Shown: positions 44,515-53,631 of the stretch, piece by piece | How the letters are laid out: each line of letters starts with the position of its first letter | Numbering within the stretch: position 1 is the stretch's first letter | From: BOG-908 sp964242595 | GTDB taxonomy: Bacteria; Pseudomonadota; Alphaproteobacteria; Acetobacterales; Acetobacteraceae | Reading direction: 5' to 3' | NCBI GenBank assembly: GCA_964242595.1 | Contig: CAXTBC010000011.1 | Location: 7,688-71,687 of the forward strand | DNA length: 64,000 nucleotides | Translations under genes and position numbers: made by a program | Notes under the pieces: generated by a model | Seen by the model: the letters and a program-made list of their open reading frames with translations, nothing else | Told to the model about the DNA's origin: nothing | The model's database searches: none

Positions 44515-44607
44515 ACAGGACGAGGACATTTCCTCCTCCTGCCGTGTGACTGGCGTTTCCTCCCTAAACTTGGCCCTGCCGCCGCCGGTGTGCGGGGCCG
44601 TTTTTTT
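44515..44607 (+). ncRNA. Probable MmgR/suhB-type (alpha-r8) small regulatory RNA
   Basis: The predicted transcript is about 93 nt. Stem-loop 1 (44516-44541) pairs CAGGACGAGGA with TCCTCCTCCTG, one C-C mismatch, around CATT. A single-stranded stretch follows holding TTTCCTCCCT at 44556-44565, then a GC-rich terminator hairpin and seven Ts. This stem / unpaired CU-rich 10-mer / terminator layout, and the 10-mer itself, are as I recall them for the MmgR (suhB, alpha-r8) family of alphaproteobacterial sRNAs, which bind Hfq and act on target ribosome-binding sites. Both CCTCC segments are anti-Shine-Dalgarno sequences. It lies between DUF1467 and proS. A covariance-model hit would settle the family. 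Confidence 0.65.
44572..44607 (+). terminator. Intrinsic terminator of the small RNA
   Basis: GGCCCTGC (44572-44579) pairs with GCGGGGCC (44592-44599), eight base pairs including one T-G, around a 12-nt loop, followed by G and seven Ts (44601-44607). It is the clearest Rho-independent terminator in the window. Confidence 0.85.
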
Positions 44608-44708
44608 GGTAGCAGGATGAGGCCGTTGCGTCACCATCTATATTGGTGTTTTGTATAAAATATTGCGTATAGGTTTGGTGCAGCGCAGCATTGTTTCGTC
44701 ATCAGTAG

Positions 44709-44840
44709 GTAAGGTAGCAGCCCTTTTTCTGGAAAAGAACCAAAAGGCTTTTGTTCACTGTTGGCCTTATGGACACGCTGGGTTTGTTGAGAGCTCCTCT
44801 TGCTTCTTTCTCGAGGGGAGTGAGCTTGCTTCCTTCCTGC
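44709..44840. repeat. A+T-rich bipartite inverted element, copy F (degenerate)
   Basis: The left unit (44709-44757) reads TAAGGTAGCAGCCCTTTTTC and AAAAGAACCAAAAGGCTTTTG. The right half (about 44797-44840) is worn: CTCCTCTTGCTTCTTTCTCG, ending GAGCTTGCTTCCTTCC. It lies upstream of proS, 44 bp before the start codon. Confidence 0.65.
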
Positions 44841-44884
44841 CTTGCTACGGGCTAGGTTGCCGCCGGTCATGTCAGGGCGGCTTC

Positions 44885-46213
44885 ATGCGTTTTTCCCACG
44901 GGTTCATCCCCACGCTCAAGGAAACTCCCGCCGAGGCACAGATCGCCTCGCACCGGCTGATGCTGCGTGCCGGCCTGGTCAGGCAGACGGCCTCGGGCAT
45001 TTACGCCTGGCTGCCGGCCGGACTGCGCGTGCTTCGCAACATCGAACGCATCGTGCGCGAGGAGCAGGATGCCGCCGGCGCGCAGGAGATGCTGATGCCG
45101 ACGCTGCAGACCGCCGATCTATGGCGCGAGAGCGGACGCTACGACGCCTACGGGCCGGAGATGCTGCGCATCCGGGACCGCCACGAGCGCGACTTGCTAT
45201 ACGGTCCGACCAACGAGGAGATGGTGACGGACCTCGCCCGTCACGCCATCAAGTCTTACCGCGAGCTGCCGCAGACCCTGTATCACATTCAGTGGAAGTT
45301 CCGAGACGAGATGCGACCGCGCTTCGGCGTTATGCGTGGACGCGAGTTCCTGATGAAGGACGCGTACTCCTTCGATCTAGACTACGACGGTGCCGTCAAC
45401 ACCTATCGCCGCATGATGCTGGCCTACATGCGCACGTTCCAGCGCCTGGGTGTGCGCGCGATTCCGATGCTAGCCGACACGGGGCCGATCGGCGGCGACC
45501 TGAGCCACGAGTTCATCGTGCTGGCGCCGACGGGGGAGAGCCAGGTGTTCTACGATGCGGCCCTGGAAGTGCTTGATTACCTAAAATCCGATTTTTCGTA
45601 CGACAAGCCAGGCGACCTGGCCGCGTTCCACGAACTCATCAACTCCTACTATGCGGCCACGGAAGAAAAGCACGACACTGCACGATGGGACGGTGTGGCA
45701 CCCGCGCAAAAGCGCGAGGGGCGGGGCATCGAGGTCGGGCAGATCTTCTATTTCGGTCGCAAATACTCCGATGCGATGAAGTTTGCCGTGGCTGGCCCGA
45801 ACGGCACCAGCATTGTGCCCGAGATGGGCAGCTACGGCATCGGCGTCTCCCGCCTGGTCGGCGCCATCATCGAGGCGTCGCACGACGATGCGGGGATCAT
45901 CTGGCCGGCGTCGGTGGCGCCGTTCCCGGCGACCATCCTGAACCTGCGCGTGGGCGACGTGAAGTGCGATGCGCTGTGCAACGACCTCTACGCGCAGTTC
46001 GGCGGAAAGGCGCTGCTGGACGACCGCGACGAAAGGGCAGGGGCCAAGTTCGCCGACGCGGACCTGATGGGACATCCGTGGCAGATCATCGTGGGGCCGC
46101 GCGGGGCGGCTGCCGGAACGGTAGAGCTGAAGCAGCGGCTTTCCGGAGTGCGGGAGGATGTCAGCGTTGAGAGTGCTTTGGAGAAGATAAGTAAGGCAGG
46201 CCTTCTTTCTTGA
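44885..46213 (+). CDS. proS: Prolyl-tRNA synthetase, short type without editing insert
   Basis: The product is 442 aa from the ATG at 44885 (MRFSHGFIPTLKETPAEAQI). The class II motifs are GIYAWLPAGLRVLRNIERIV (motif 1), IQWKFRDEMRPRFGVMRGRE (motif 2 with Arg) and MGSYGIGVSRLVGAIIE (motif 3). The about 180-residue editing domain of E. coli ProS is absent, typical for alphaproteobacteria. The last residues (KAGLLS) and the stop codon lie inside the left unit of repeat copy G, so the repeat supplies the protein's C-terminus. Confidence 0.96.
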   Translation: MRFSHGFIPTLKETPAEAQIASHRLMLRAGLVRQTASGIYAWLPAGLRVLRNIERIVREEQDAAGAQEMLMPTLQTADLWRESGRYDAYGPEMLRIRDRHERDLLYGPTNEEMVTDLARHAIKSYRELPQTLYHIQWKFRDEMRPRFGVMRGREFLMKDAYSFDLDYDGAVNTYRRMMLAYMRTFQRLGVRAIPMLADTGPIGGDLSHEFIVLAPTGESQVFYDAALEVLDYLKSDFSYDKPGDLAAFHELINSYYAATEEKHDTARWDGVAPAQKREGRGIEVGQIFYFGRKYSDAMKFAVAGPNGTSIVPEMGSYGIGVSRLVGAIIEASHDDAGIIWPASVAPFPATILNLRVGDVKCDALCNDLYAQFGGKALLDDRDERAGAKFADADLMGHPWQIIVGPRGAAAGTVELKQRLSGVREDVSVESALEKISKAGLLS

Positions 46214-46326
46214 AAGAAAGAAGCAAAGAACTTCGTCCGCGCTGTCGCGGCTTTCTCCTGCACCGTGTGTTCTTATGAGTAAAAGTTTTGTGGCTCTTTT
46301 TTCAAAAAAGAACCGCTTCCTTCCTT
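46190..46326. repeat. A+T-rich bipartite inverted element, copy G (overlaps proS 3' end)
   Basis: The left unit (46190-46236) begins AAGTAAGGCAGGCCTTC and contains the TTCTTTCTTGAAAGAAAGAA hairpin; the proS stop (46211-46213) is in its middle. The right unit (46278-46326) ends AAAAAAGAACCGCTTCCTTC, and the spacer is 41 bp. The element ends 9 bp before the lolC ATG; a GGAG lies just beyond it. Confidence 0.85.
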
Positions 46327-46335
46327 GGAGTCCCA

Positions 46336-47586
46336 ATGTTCAACGCCTTCGAACGCGCCGTAGCCGGCCGCTACCTGCGCGCCCGCCGCGGTGAGCGCTT
46401 CGTCAGCGTCATCGCCATCTTCTCGCTGGTCGGCATCGCCCTTGGCGTTGCCACGCTCATCATCGTCATGGCGGTGATGAGCGGCTTCAAGGACGACCTG
46501 CTCTCGCGCATCCTTGGCCTGCAGGGGCACCTGGACGTTTACGGCAGCACCTCCGCGGGGCTGACGGATTACGACGCGCTGGCCGGCAAGATCCGCGTGC
46601 TGTCGGGCGTGGTTTCGGCAACGCCGGTGATCGAGGGCCAGGTGCTGCTGACGGTGCGCACGCAGAACTCGGGCGGTATAATGCGCGGCATCACGCAGGA
46701 CGATTTGCGCCACCTGCCGTCGATCGCCGGCAACATCCGCCAGGGATCGTTGGACGACTTCCAGGGCGACAACGCCATCGCCGTGGGCCAGGCGCTGGCC
46801 GAGCGTTTCGGGCTGGAGATCGGCTCGAAGCTCACCTTGCTCTCGCCGGAGGGCGCGGTGACGGCGTTCGGCACGGTGCCGCGGGTGAAGGCCTACCGTG
46901 TGGTGGCGATCTTCCAGTCGGGCATGAACGAGTACGACAGCACGTACACCTTCGTGCCGCTGGCCGCCGCACAGGTGTTCTACCAAAAGCCAGGCGCAGT
47001 GACGCAGATCGAGGTGATGGTACGTGACCCGCAGCATGTCGGGGTTGTAGCGCGCGAGGTGCGCGACGCGGTGGACGGACAGAGCTTGCGCATCTTCGAC
47101 TGGACGCAAAGCAACGACAGCTTCTTCGCCGCCGTGCAGGTGGAACAAAACGTGATGTTCCTGATCCTGACCCTCATCATCATCGTCGCAGCATTCAACG
47201 TCGTCTCCTCGCTGATCATGATGGTGAAGGACAAGACGCGCGATATCGCCGTGTTGCGCACGCTGGGTGCAGGGCGCGGCGCCATAATGCGTATTTTTTT
47301 GATGTGCGGCGCCTCGGTGGGCGTGACTGGCACAGCTGTGGGCACGCTGCTGGGCGTGGTGTTCTGCCTGAACATCGAACGCATCCGGCAGGCGTTGCAG
47401 AGCCTAACGGGCACCACGCTGTTCGACCCGACGGTCTACTACCTCGAGCACCTGCCGGCGAAGTTGGACCTGGTGACGGTGACGCAGGTGGTGCTGATAG
47501 CACTCACGCTCTCTCTGCTCGCGACACTGTACCCGAGCTGGCGCGCCGCGAGGACCGACCCTGTGGAGGCGCTGCGCCATGAGTGA
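46336..47586 (+). CDS. lolC: Lipoprotein-releasing ABC transporter permease LolC/E
   Basis: The product is 416 aa from the ATG at 46336, with GGAG 5 nt upstream. The N-terminus FERAVAGRYLRARRGERFVS followed by a first helix (VIAIFSLVGIALGVATLIIV) and the MSGFKDDLLSRILGLQGHL hook are typical. Three further C-terminal helices (from about residue 270) complete the MacB/FtsX-type fold around a periplasmic domain. With LolD it releases lipoproteins from the inner membrane for the outer membrane. One permease gene is present, so it probably works as a homodimer, as in most alphaproteobacteria. Confidence 0.95.
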   Translation: MFNAFERAVAGRYLRARRGERFVSVIAIFSLVGIALGVATLIIVMAVMSGFKDDLLSRILGLQGHLDVYGSTSAGLTDYDALAGKIRVLSGVVSATPVIEGQVLLTVRTQNSGGIMRGITQDDLRHLPSIAGNIRQGSLDDFQGDNAIAVGQALAERFGLEIGSKLTLLSPEGAVTAFGTVPRVKAYRVVAIFQSGMNEYDSTYTFVPLAAAQVFYQKPGAVTQIEVMVRDPQHVGVVAREVRDAVDGQSLRIFDWTQSNDSFFAAVQVEQNVMFLILTLIIIVAAFNVVSSLIMMVKDKTRDIAVLRTLGAGRGAIMRIFLMCGASVGVTGTAVGTLLGVVFCLNIERIRQALQSLTGTTLFDPTVYYLEHLPAKLDLVTVTQVVLIALTLSLLATLYPSWRAARTDPVEALRHE

Positions 47587-48256
47587 TCCGCTCGACCTGC
47601 GTGCGGTCGGGCGCGTGTTCAAGAGCGGCGCGGGCGACCTGCCGATCCTGCGCGGGGCCGACCTGACATTGCGGCGTGGCGAGATCGTGGCGCTGGTGGC
47701 ACCTTCGGGCACCGGCAAATCCACGTTGCTGCATTTGGCGGGTTTGCTGGAGCGGCCGGATACGGGGGCTGTGCTCGTGGACGGCGTGGATGCGGGCGGG
47801 CTCTCGGACTCCGACCGCACGCGGATACGGCGGGACAGGATCGGGTTCGTCTACCAATTTCACCACCTGCTGGCCGAGTTCTCCGCGCTGGAGAACGTCG
47901 CACTGCCGCAGATGATCGCGGGCGTGCCTCGGGCGGCGGCGCGCGCCCGGGCCGGCGAGTTGCTGGCGGCGTTCGGGCTGGCGCCGCGGGCGACCCAGCT
48001 GCCGGGCAAGCTTTCCGGCGGCGAGCAGCAGCGCGTGGCCATAGCGCGCGCGCTGGCCAACAAGCCCGCGGTGATCCTGGCAGACGAGCCGACAGGGAAC
48101 CTGGATGCGGGCACGTCCGACGTGGTGTTCGCCGAACTGCTGCGCATCGTGCGCGGGCAGGGTGTGGCGGCGCTGATCGCCACGCATAACGGCGAATTGG
48201 CGGGACGGATGGACCGGGTGGTGACGTTGCGGGAGGGTCGTGTGGTTGAGGAGTGA
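47579..48256 (+). CDS. lolD: Lipoprotein-releasing ABC transporter ATPase LolD
   Basis: The product is 225 aa, overlapping lolC by 8 bp. Walker A is APSGTGKSTLLHLAGLL, the signature LSGGEQQRVAIARAL, and Walker B VILADEPTGNLD. It is the energy module for LolC. In many alphaproteobacteria dnaE is next; here an insertion of about 14 kb follows. Just after the stop (48255) the bases GAAGCAAGG match the first bases of the A+T-rich left unit, perhaps a worn remnant. Confidence 0.95.
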   Translation: MSDPLDLRAVGRVFKSGAGDLPILRGADLTLRRGEIVALVAPSGTGKSTLLHLAGLLERPDTGAVLVDGVDAGGLSDSDRTRIRRDRIGFVYQFHHLLAEFSALENVALPQMIAGVPRAAARARAGELLAAFGLAPRATQLPGKLSGGEQQRVAIARALANKPAVILADEPTGNLDAGTSDVVFAELLRIVRGQGVAALIATHNGELAGRMDRVVTLREGRVVEE

Positions 48257-48499
48257 AGCAAGGACGCGGTTGTCTTTGGAGAAACTACAAGCTCAGGTCT
48301 CGTTGGCGTCGTTCGTCCATCTTGACGATCTCGACTTGTAGAAAGAGAATGAAGCTCTGCACAGAAATTCTGCTGCAGACGCCAGGCTCGGAAATCCCGT
48401 AGCTCCAATCGCTCGGAAATAATTTTACGTGCCTGTCTGAACATTCCTGGTGGCAATCAGACGCAACCGCTTGTCTGTAAAGCCTGCTTCATCATTTTA
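48257..48499. other. Region after lolD, left junction of the inserted segment
   Basis: No gene is visible. Bases 48255-48290 look like a worn left unit of the A+T-rich element (GAAGCAAGG, then TCTTTGGAGAAA). The rest is lower in G+C than the flanks, leading into the IS5-type remnant. Confidence 0.4.
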
Positions 48500-49075
48500 G
48501 GATGAGATCGCCGCAGCGCCACCTATCGAAACGTTTCGCTAATCATCGACTGGTGCATCGCGGTGCAGCAGGTGGGCTTAGACAGGCGCTGAGAACGCGT
48601 GTTCAAGGCGCTCGCCGGCGATGCCGACCACGAGTATGCAATAATTTACAGCACGAGCACTCGCCCATATCAGCTAAGTGTTGGCGACCAAATCAGCGCC
48701 GGCCAGACAATCGGACGATCCCGCGGCAGATAAGTACGAGAGCCAAGTCTCGGTCCACCTAAGGGTGAACAGGTGCGAAACCTTCCGGCGCAAACCAGCT
48801 TTTGTCGAAAAAGGAGCCAGCATCGTGATTGCCGTCAAGCGTGCGATGTGACAAATAGCTGCCTGTATTCACTAAAATTGCGTGAAACGGCCGTCCCTTC
48901 CTAATGGCGAACCGCGAACAGTTGCCCTGCCTCACACCACCTCTACGAAGCACGAACCCTGATCGAGACCCTTTTTGCAACGCTCAAGCAGCTTTAAAGT
49001 ATCGCCGCTTACTTCGGAACAACTCGCTAGAATACCTTTTTCAAGATTTCCCTAGCGCCGCGATACCGTCAGCAA
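48500..49075 (+). pseudogene. IS5-type transposase remnant
   Basis: On the plus strand, in more than one frame, the pieces of an IS5-family transposase can be followed: YRNVSLIIDWCIAVQQVGLD, then (after a TGA in place of a conserved Trp) ERVFKALAGDADHEYAIIYS, then TIGRSRGR. After further stops comes ETAVPS and finally LYEARTLIETLFATLKQL near 48940-49000. The order and spacing match the DADxEYxxID-ST, IGRSRGG and LIExxFxxLKQ motifs of the family. Several stops and frameshifts make it inactive. It marks the left edge of the accessory insertion between lolD and dnaE. Confidence 0.72.
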
Positions 49076-49089
49076 ACTAACCACATGCC

Positions 49090-50391
49090 CTAACTTGCTT
49101 TCACCTTCTGACCGACGATCAGGTTCACCGGAGGGTTCAAGATCACCCGATCGCCCCCCTTGAGGCCGGCACGGATGCGAACCTGGGCGCCGTCGTCGGC
49201 GTCCACATCGAGGTGGCGGACGGCGATTTTTCCGTCTTCGACCACAGCGACGCTGAGGCCGCTGTCGTTGAAGATGACGGCCTGGGTAGGGATGGTGACG
49301 ATCGCCTGTGCACGCGGCTCCTGCAGGTGGACGATACCGTAAAGTCCGGCGCTGAGCGCGCCCTCACGGTTGTCCACGTCCACCTCGGCCAATAGAGTTC
49401 GGGTGTTGGTGGCCAGGGCGGCGGCATTACGGGCGACGCGGCCGTGGAACACGCGGCCGGGTAACTGGGGCACGGTGACGGTGGCGTCCTGACCGTCCTT
49501 AAGGCCGAAGAAATACTCCTGCGGCACGTAGACCTGCACGCGCAGCACGTCGGTCTTGGCGATCGAGAACAGCGAAGTGCCAGTGCTGGCGTCCGCAGTG
49601 ACGAGGTTGCCGACATCGATGTTGCGGGCGGTGATGACGCCGTTGAAGGGCGCGGTGACGTGCTCGAACCCGGTGAGCTCCACAAGGCGGTTCACCTGGG
49701 CGAGCTGGGCGGCGAGGTTGGCCTGCGCCACGCCCACGCCGGCCGATTGGGTGGACAACGTGGTGCGGTCCTGGTCGCCCTGCTGGCGACTGTCCCAGCC
49801 CTCGGTCACCAAGCGTGAGGTGCGCTGGTTGGTGACGGTGGCCAGGCCGCGCTGGGCGACAGCCTGGCGCAGCGAGGCCTGCATCTGGATAAATTGGGCG
49901 CGGGCCTGGGCGAGCTGCTGGTCGAGGTCGGGCGCCGCGATCACCGCGAGGACGTCGCCGGTGTGAACCTTGCTGCCGATATCGACGTTGCGGGTGCCGA
50001 TGTAGCCGGTGGCACGCGCGTAGAGGGTGGCCGCATCGAAGGCCTGCATGGTGCCGGGCAGGTCCACCACCCTTGGCGCGTCGTCGGCCTTGACGGTGAC
50101 GGTGCGCACCTGGGGAACGGCGTCCGCGCGGGTCTGCTGCGCCGTCTTGGCAGCGTTGGAAGTGGCCAGGTGAGTCCAGATACCCAGGCCTATCATGGCC
50201 GTCACGAGTACCGCCGCGCCGATACCGGTGAACACCGCTATACGGTGACGACGGCCGTCCTGGCGCGGGTCGCGGGGCTTGTCCTGCTGGCGGTCGCCAG
50301 GCTGGGCGGGCTCGGCTTCAAGGCCTGGGAGTAGCCGGTCCTCGTCCTTGGCCTTGTCCTCGTCGTAGTCTGGCCGGCTGATCTGGTTCAT
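49090..50391 (-). CDS. RND efflux periplasmic adaptor (HlyD/MFP family)
   Basis: The product is 433 aa. A short cytoplasmic N-terminus (about 60 residues, charged) precedes a membrane anchor (IAVFTGIGAAVLVTAMIGLG). Next are the barrel-sandwich hybrid/lipoyl segments (VVDLPGTMQAFDAATLYARA and TGYIGTRNVDIGSKVHTGDV), an alpha-hairpin with Gln/Ala-rich coils (about 160-250) and a second beta region (HVTAPFNGVITARNIDVGN), as in AcrA/MexA-like proteins. It follows the permease gene by 3 bp on the same strand, so adaptor comes after permease, the reverse of the usual order. No outer-membrane factor gene is next to it. Confidence 0.9.
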   Translation of the reverse strand: MNQISRPDYDEDKAKDEDRLLPGLEAEPAQPGDRQQDKPRDPRQDGRRHRIAVFTGIGAAVLVTAMIGLGIWTHLATSNAAKTAQQTRADAVPQVRTVTVKADDAPRVVDLPGTMQAFDAATLYARATGYIGTRNVDIGSKVHTGDVLAVIAAPDLDQQLAQARAQFIQMQASLRQAVAQRGLATVTNQRTSRLVTEGWDSRQQGDQDRTTLSTQSAGVGVAQANLAAQLAQVNRLVELTGFEHVTAPFNGVITARNIDVGNLVTADASTGTSLFSIAKTDVLRVQVYVPQEYFFGLKDGQDATVTVPQLPGRVFHGRVARNAAALATNTRTLLAEVDVDNREGALSAGLYGIVHLQEPRAQAIVTIPTQAVIFNDSGLSVAVVEDGKIAVRHLDVDADDGAQVRIRAGLKGGDRVILNPPVNLIVGQKVKAS

Positions 50392-50394
50392 CTT

Positions 50395-53300
50395 TCAGGC
50401 TCCCTGGTGGGCCAAGCGCGGTGGCTGGCTCCCACTCTGGCGGTCACGTGAGGTGTCCTGCTTGGCTACCCGGTCGAACTTGCCGAAGACCGAGTAGAGA
50501 TAGGGTACGAAGAGCAGCGTTGTCACGGTGCCGACCAGCACGCCGCCGATCACCGCGCGGGCCAGCACGGAGTTCTGCTCCTCGCCCGGGCCACCGATGG
50601 CCATCGGCACCATGCCCACCAGCATGGCGGCAGCCGTCATCAGCACGGGACGCAGCCTGGTGGTGCCGGCCGAGATGGCGGCTTCCACGGCGCTCATCCC
50701 CTCCTGACGCTGCTCGCGGGCGAAGGTGACGAGCAGGATGGAGTTGGCCGAAGCCACGCCTACCGACATGATGGCGCCCATCAGCGAGGGCACAGAGAGT
50801 GTAGTGCCGGTGACGAACAGCATCAGCAGGATGCCCGAACCGGCGCCGGGCAGGGCCAGGATGACAGCGAGCGGATCGATGAAGCTTTGGTAGTTCACCA
50901 CCATCAGCAAGTAGACGAATACCGCGGCGAACAACAGGCCGATGGTCAAGTTGGTGAACGCGTCGTCCATGCTGCTGATCTGGCCCAGCACGTTTATCTT
51001 GTCGGCTACACCTAGATGGTGGCGTTCGTCGGCGACCACCTTGTTGATCGCGGCTTCGGCACTGCCGAGGTCGGAACTCTGCACGCTGGCGTAGACGTCG
51101 TAGACCGGCTGGATGTTGCTCTGGTTGTAGTTGGACTGCACCTGCTGGCGCTTGGCGGAAGCCACGTTGCCGAGCAGGTCCGGCACCACCGAGCCGTTGG
51201 CCGCCGAAGAGCCGGCGATCGGGATGTTGTTGAGCGTCTGGAGGTCGTGCAGCTTGTACTCGGGCGTCTGCACGGCGAGGTAGTAGGGAATACCGTTCTT
51301 CGGGTCGGTCCAGAAGTTCGGGGTGACCTGCTCGGACGAGCTGAGGTTGATGTTAAGCTGCTGGGCCACTTGGTCGACGGTCAGGCCGATCTCCTGGGCG
51401 CGGGTGCGGTCGATGGTGTAGAACATCTCCGGCGCGTCGAGTTCCTGCTGCACGTGTGCGTCAACGATGCCCGGGACCGCGCCGATGCGGCGGGTGATGT
51501 CCTTGGCAATCGTCTGGTTGGCCACGCGGTCGCGGCCCTGGACCTGCACGTCGATCTGCGACGGCACACCGAAGTTGAGGATCTGCGTCGTCAGGTCGGC
51601 CGGCTGGAAGTAGAACTGCACGTCCGGAAAGGCCGAGGATAGCTCGTCACGTAGGATGCGGGTGTAGGCGGCCGTGGTGTGGCTGCGGTCCTCAGCAAGC
51701 TGGATCTGGATGGTGCCATCGTTGACGCCGATGGTGGTACCATCGGTGAAGGCCAGGTTGTACGTGCGCTGCGGCAGGCCGATGTTGTCGAGCATCAGGG
51801 TGATGTCGTGCGCAGGGATGTGGGCGCGGACGTTGTCCTCCACCGCCTGAAAGATTTTCTCCGTGGTCTCGACGCGCGTGCGGGCGGGCGCGCGCACGTG
51901 TAGCTGGATGAGCCCGGCATCGACCTGCGGGAAGAAATCGCTGCCGACGAACATGCTCAGGCCGCCTGCCATGGCAACGATGCAGAGGGCAACGATCGGG
52001 GTGACAACCTGGCGGGCGATGATGACGCCCAGCAGCCAGCCGTAGAAATTGCGGAACGCGTCGAAGCCGCGGTTGAAGCCGTCATGAAAGCGGCCGAACC
52101 AGCCCTTGCGGTGGCTGTCGTCGTGGCCCTCTCCGCCACTTTCGTGGTCGTACTCGCTGCGCAACATCAGGCGGATGATGATCGGTGTAAGCGTGCGGCT
52201 GATGCCGTAGGACGCGAGCATGGCGAACACCACCGCCTCGGCCAACGGCGTGAACAGGTACTTGGCCGCGCCCTGCAGGAAGAACACGCTGACGAAGACC
52301 ACGCAGATGGCCAAAGTGGAGATCAGCGTGGGGATGGCGATGCCGGCGGCCCCTTCCACCACGGCCTCTTCGAAGTCACCCTGCTCCTCGAGCAGGCGGT
52401 GAGTGTTCTCGATGGTGACGGTGCTGTCGTCGACCAGAATGCCCACGGCGAGCGCCAGGCCGCCGAGCGTCATGGTGTTGATCGTCTCGCCCAGCGCAGT
52501 GAGCACGGCGAGCGAGGTGAGGATGGCAAGCGGAATGGAAACCATCACCACAATGGTAGACCGCCACGAGCCTAGGAAGATGAGGATCATCAGCGCGGTA
52601 AGGCCGGCAGCAATGGCGCCTTCGCGCAGCACGGAGTTGATTGCGGTCTGCACGAAGACCGACTGGTCGAACAGGAGCTGGATCTTCATCCCGGGCGGAG
52701 CTGCCTTCTGGATGCCGGGCATCGCGGCCTTGACGCGTTTGACAACGTCCAGCGTGGAGGCGTCGCCGTTCTTGATGATGGTGATCAGGACTGCGCGCTG
52801 GCCTTCCGTGCGGACGATGTTTTGCTGGACGGCCCAGCCGTCGCGCACGTGGGCCACGTCGCGCAGGTAGACGGTGGTGCCGCCTACCTGGCGAAGCGGC
52901 ACGTTGTTCAGCGCCTCGATAGACTGCGCGCTGGCGTTGACGCGCACGATGAACTGCCGGTCGCCCATCTTGGCGTCGCCCGAGGGCAGCGTCAGGCTCT
53001 GATTGTTGACGGCGGCGACCACGTCGTTGGCCGTCAGGCCCTGGGCGCGCAGGGCGTCCGGGTCGAGGTCCACCATGATCTGCCGGTACTTGCCGCCGTA
53101 AGGCGTAGGCAGGGTAATGCCCTGGATGGGGGCGAGCTGCTGGCGCATCTGGTAGATGCCATAATCATACAGCTGCTGCTCGTTGAGCTTGTCCGAGGTG
53201 AGGCTGATCTGCAGCACCGGCACCGAGGAGGCGTTGTACTGTACGATGGTAGGTGGCTGGATGCCGGTGGGCATCAGCGCACGGATGGAGTTGGATGCCG

Positions 53301-53631
53301 AGACGATCTGGGCGATCGCCAGGTCCACGTTCACGTTCGGCTGGAAGTAGATGCGCTCAATGGACAGGCCGGACAGCGTCTGGCTGTCGATCTTCTTGAT
53401 GTCGTTCACCGACGAGCTGATCGAGTACTCGCTATAGGTGCTGACGCGCTGCTCCATCTCCTCCGGCGTGAGGCCGGTGTACTGCCAGATGATAGATACG
53501 ACGGGGATGTTGATGCCGGGGAAGATGTCCTTCGGCGCAATCACGATGGAGCTGACGCCCAGGAAGAGCATCAGAATGGCCACCACGTAGAAGGTGTGGG
53601 GGTATTTCAGCGCAAACTTGACGATACCCAT
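50395..53631 (-). CDS. RND-family efflux permease (AcrB/MdtB-like)
   Basis: The product is 1078 aa, a normal RND length with twelve helices and two large periplasmic loops. The first helix and porter-domain start (KDIFPGINIPVVSI, GLTPEEMEQRVS) and the helix 4 proton-relay pair Asp401-Asp402 (LAVGILVDDSTVTIENTHR) are present. The DDST variant replaces the DDAIV of AcrB. A long cytoplasmic linker (about 495-520, His/Asp/Gly-rich: DHESGGEGHDDSHRKGW) separates the halves. The substrate is unknown; the group includes multidrug and solvent pumps. Start ATG at 53631, operon with the adaptor gene. Confidence 0.93.
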   Translation of the reverse strand: MGIVKFALKYPHTFYVVAILMLFLGVSSIVIAPKDIFPGINIPVVSIIWQYTGLTPEEMEQRVSTYSEYSISSSVNDIKKIDSQTLSGLSIERIYFQPNVNVDLAIAQIVSASNSIRALMPTGIQPPTIVQYNASSVPVLQISLTSDKLNEQQLYDYGIYQMRQQLAPIQGITLPTPYGGKYRQIMVDLDPDALRAQGLTANDVVAAVNNQSLTLPSGDAKMGDRQFIVRVNASAQSIEALNNVPLRQVGGTTVYLRDVAHVRDGWAVQQNIVRTEGQRAVLITIIKNGDASTLDVVKRVKAAMPGIQKAAPPGMKIQLLFDQSVFVQTAINSVLREGAIAAGLTALMILIFLGSWRSTIVVMVSIPLAILTSLAVLTALGETINTMTLGGLALAVGILVDDSTVTIENTHRLLEEQGDFEEAVVEGAAGIAIPTLISTLAICVVFVSVFFLQGAAKYLFTPLAEAVVFAMLASYGISRTLTPIIIRLMLRSEYDHESGGEGHDDSHRKGWFGRFHDGFNRGFDAFRNFYGWLLGVIIARQVVTPIVALCIVAMAGGLSMFVGSDFFPQVDAGLIQLHVRAPARTRVETTEKIFQAVEDNVRAHIPAHDITLMLDNIGLPQRTYNLAFTDGTTIGVNDGTIQIQLAEDRSHTTAAYTRILRDELSSAFPDVQFYFQPADLTTQILNFGVPSQIDVQVQGRDRVANQTIAKDITRRIGAVPGIVDAHVQQELDAPEMFYTIDRTRAQEIGLTVDQVAQQLNINLSSSEQVTPNFWTDPKNGIPYYLAVQTPEYKLHDLQTLNNIPIAGSSAANGSVVPDLLGNVASAKRQQVQSNYNQSNIQPVYDVYASVQSSDLGSAEAAINKVVADERHHLGVADKINVLGQISSMDDAFTNLTIGLLFAAVFVYLLMVVNYQSFIDPLAVILALPGAGSGILLMLFVTGTTLSVPSLMGAIMSVGVASANSILLVTFAREQRQEGMSAVEAAISAGTTRLRPVLMTAAAMLVGMVPMAIGGPGEEQNSVLARAVIGGVLVGTVTTLLFVPYLYSVFGKFDRVAKQDTSRDRQSGSQPPRLAHQGA

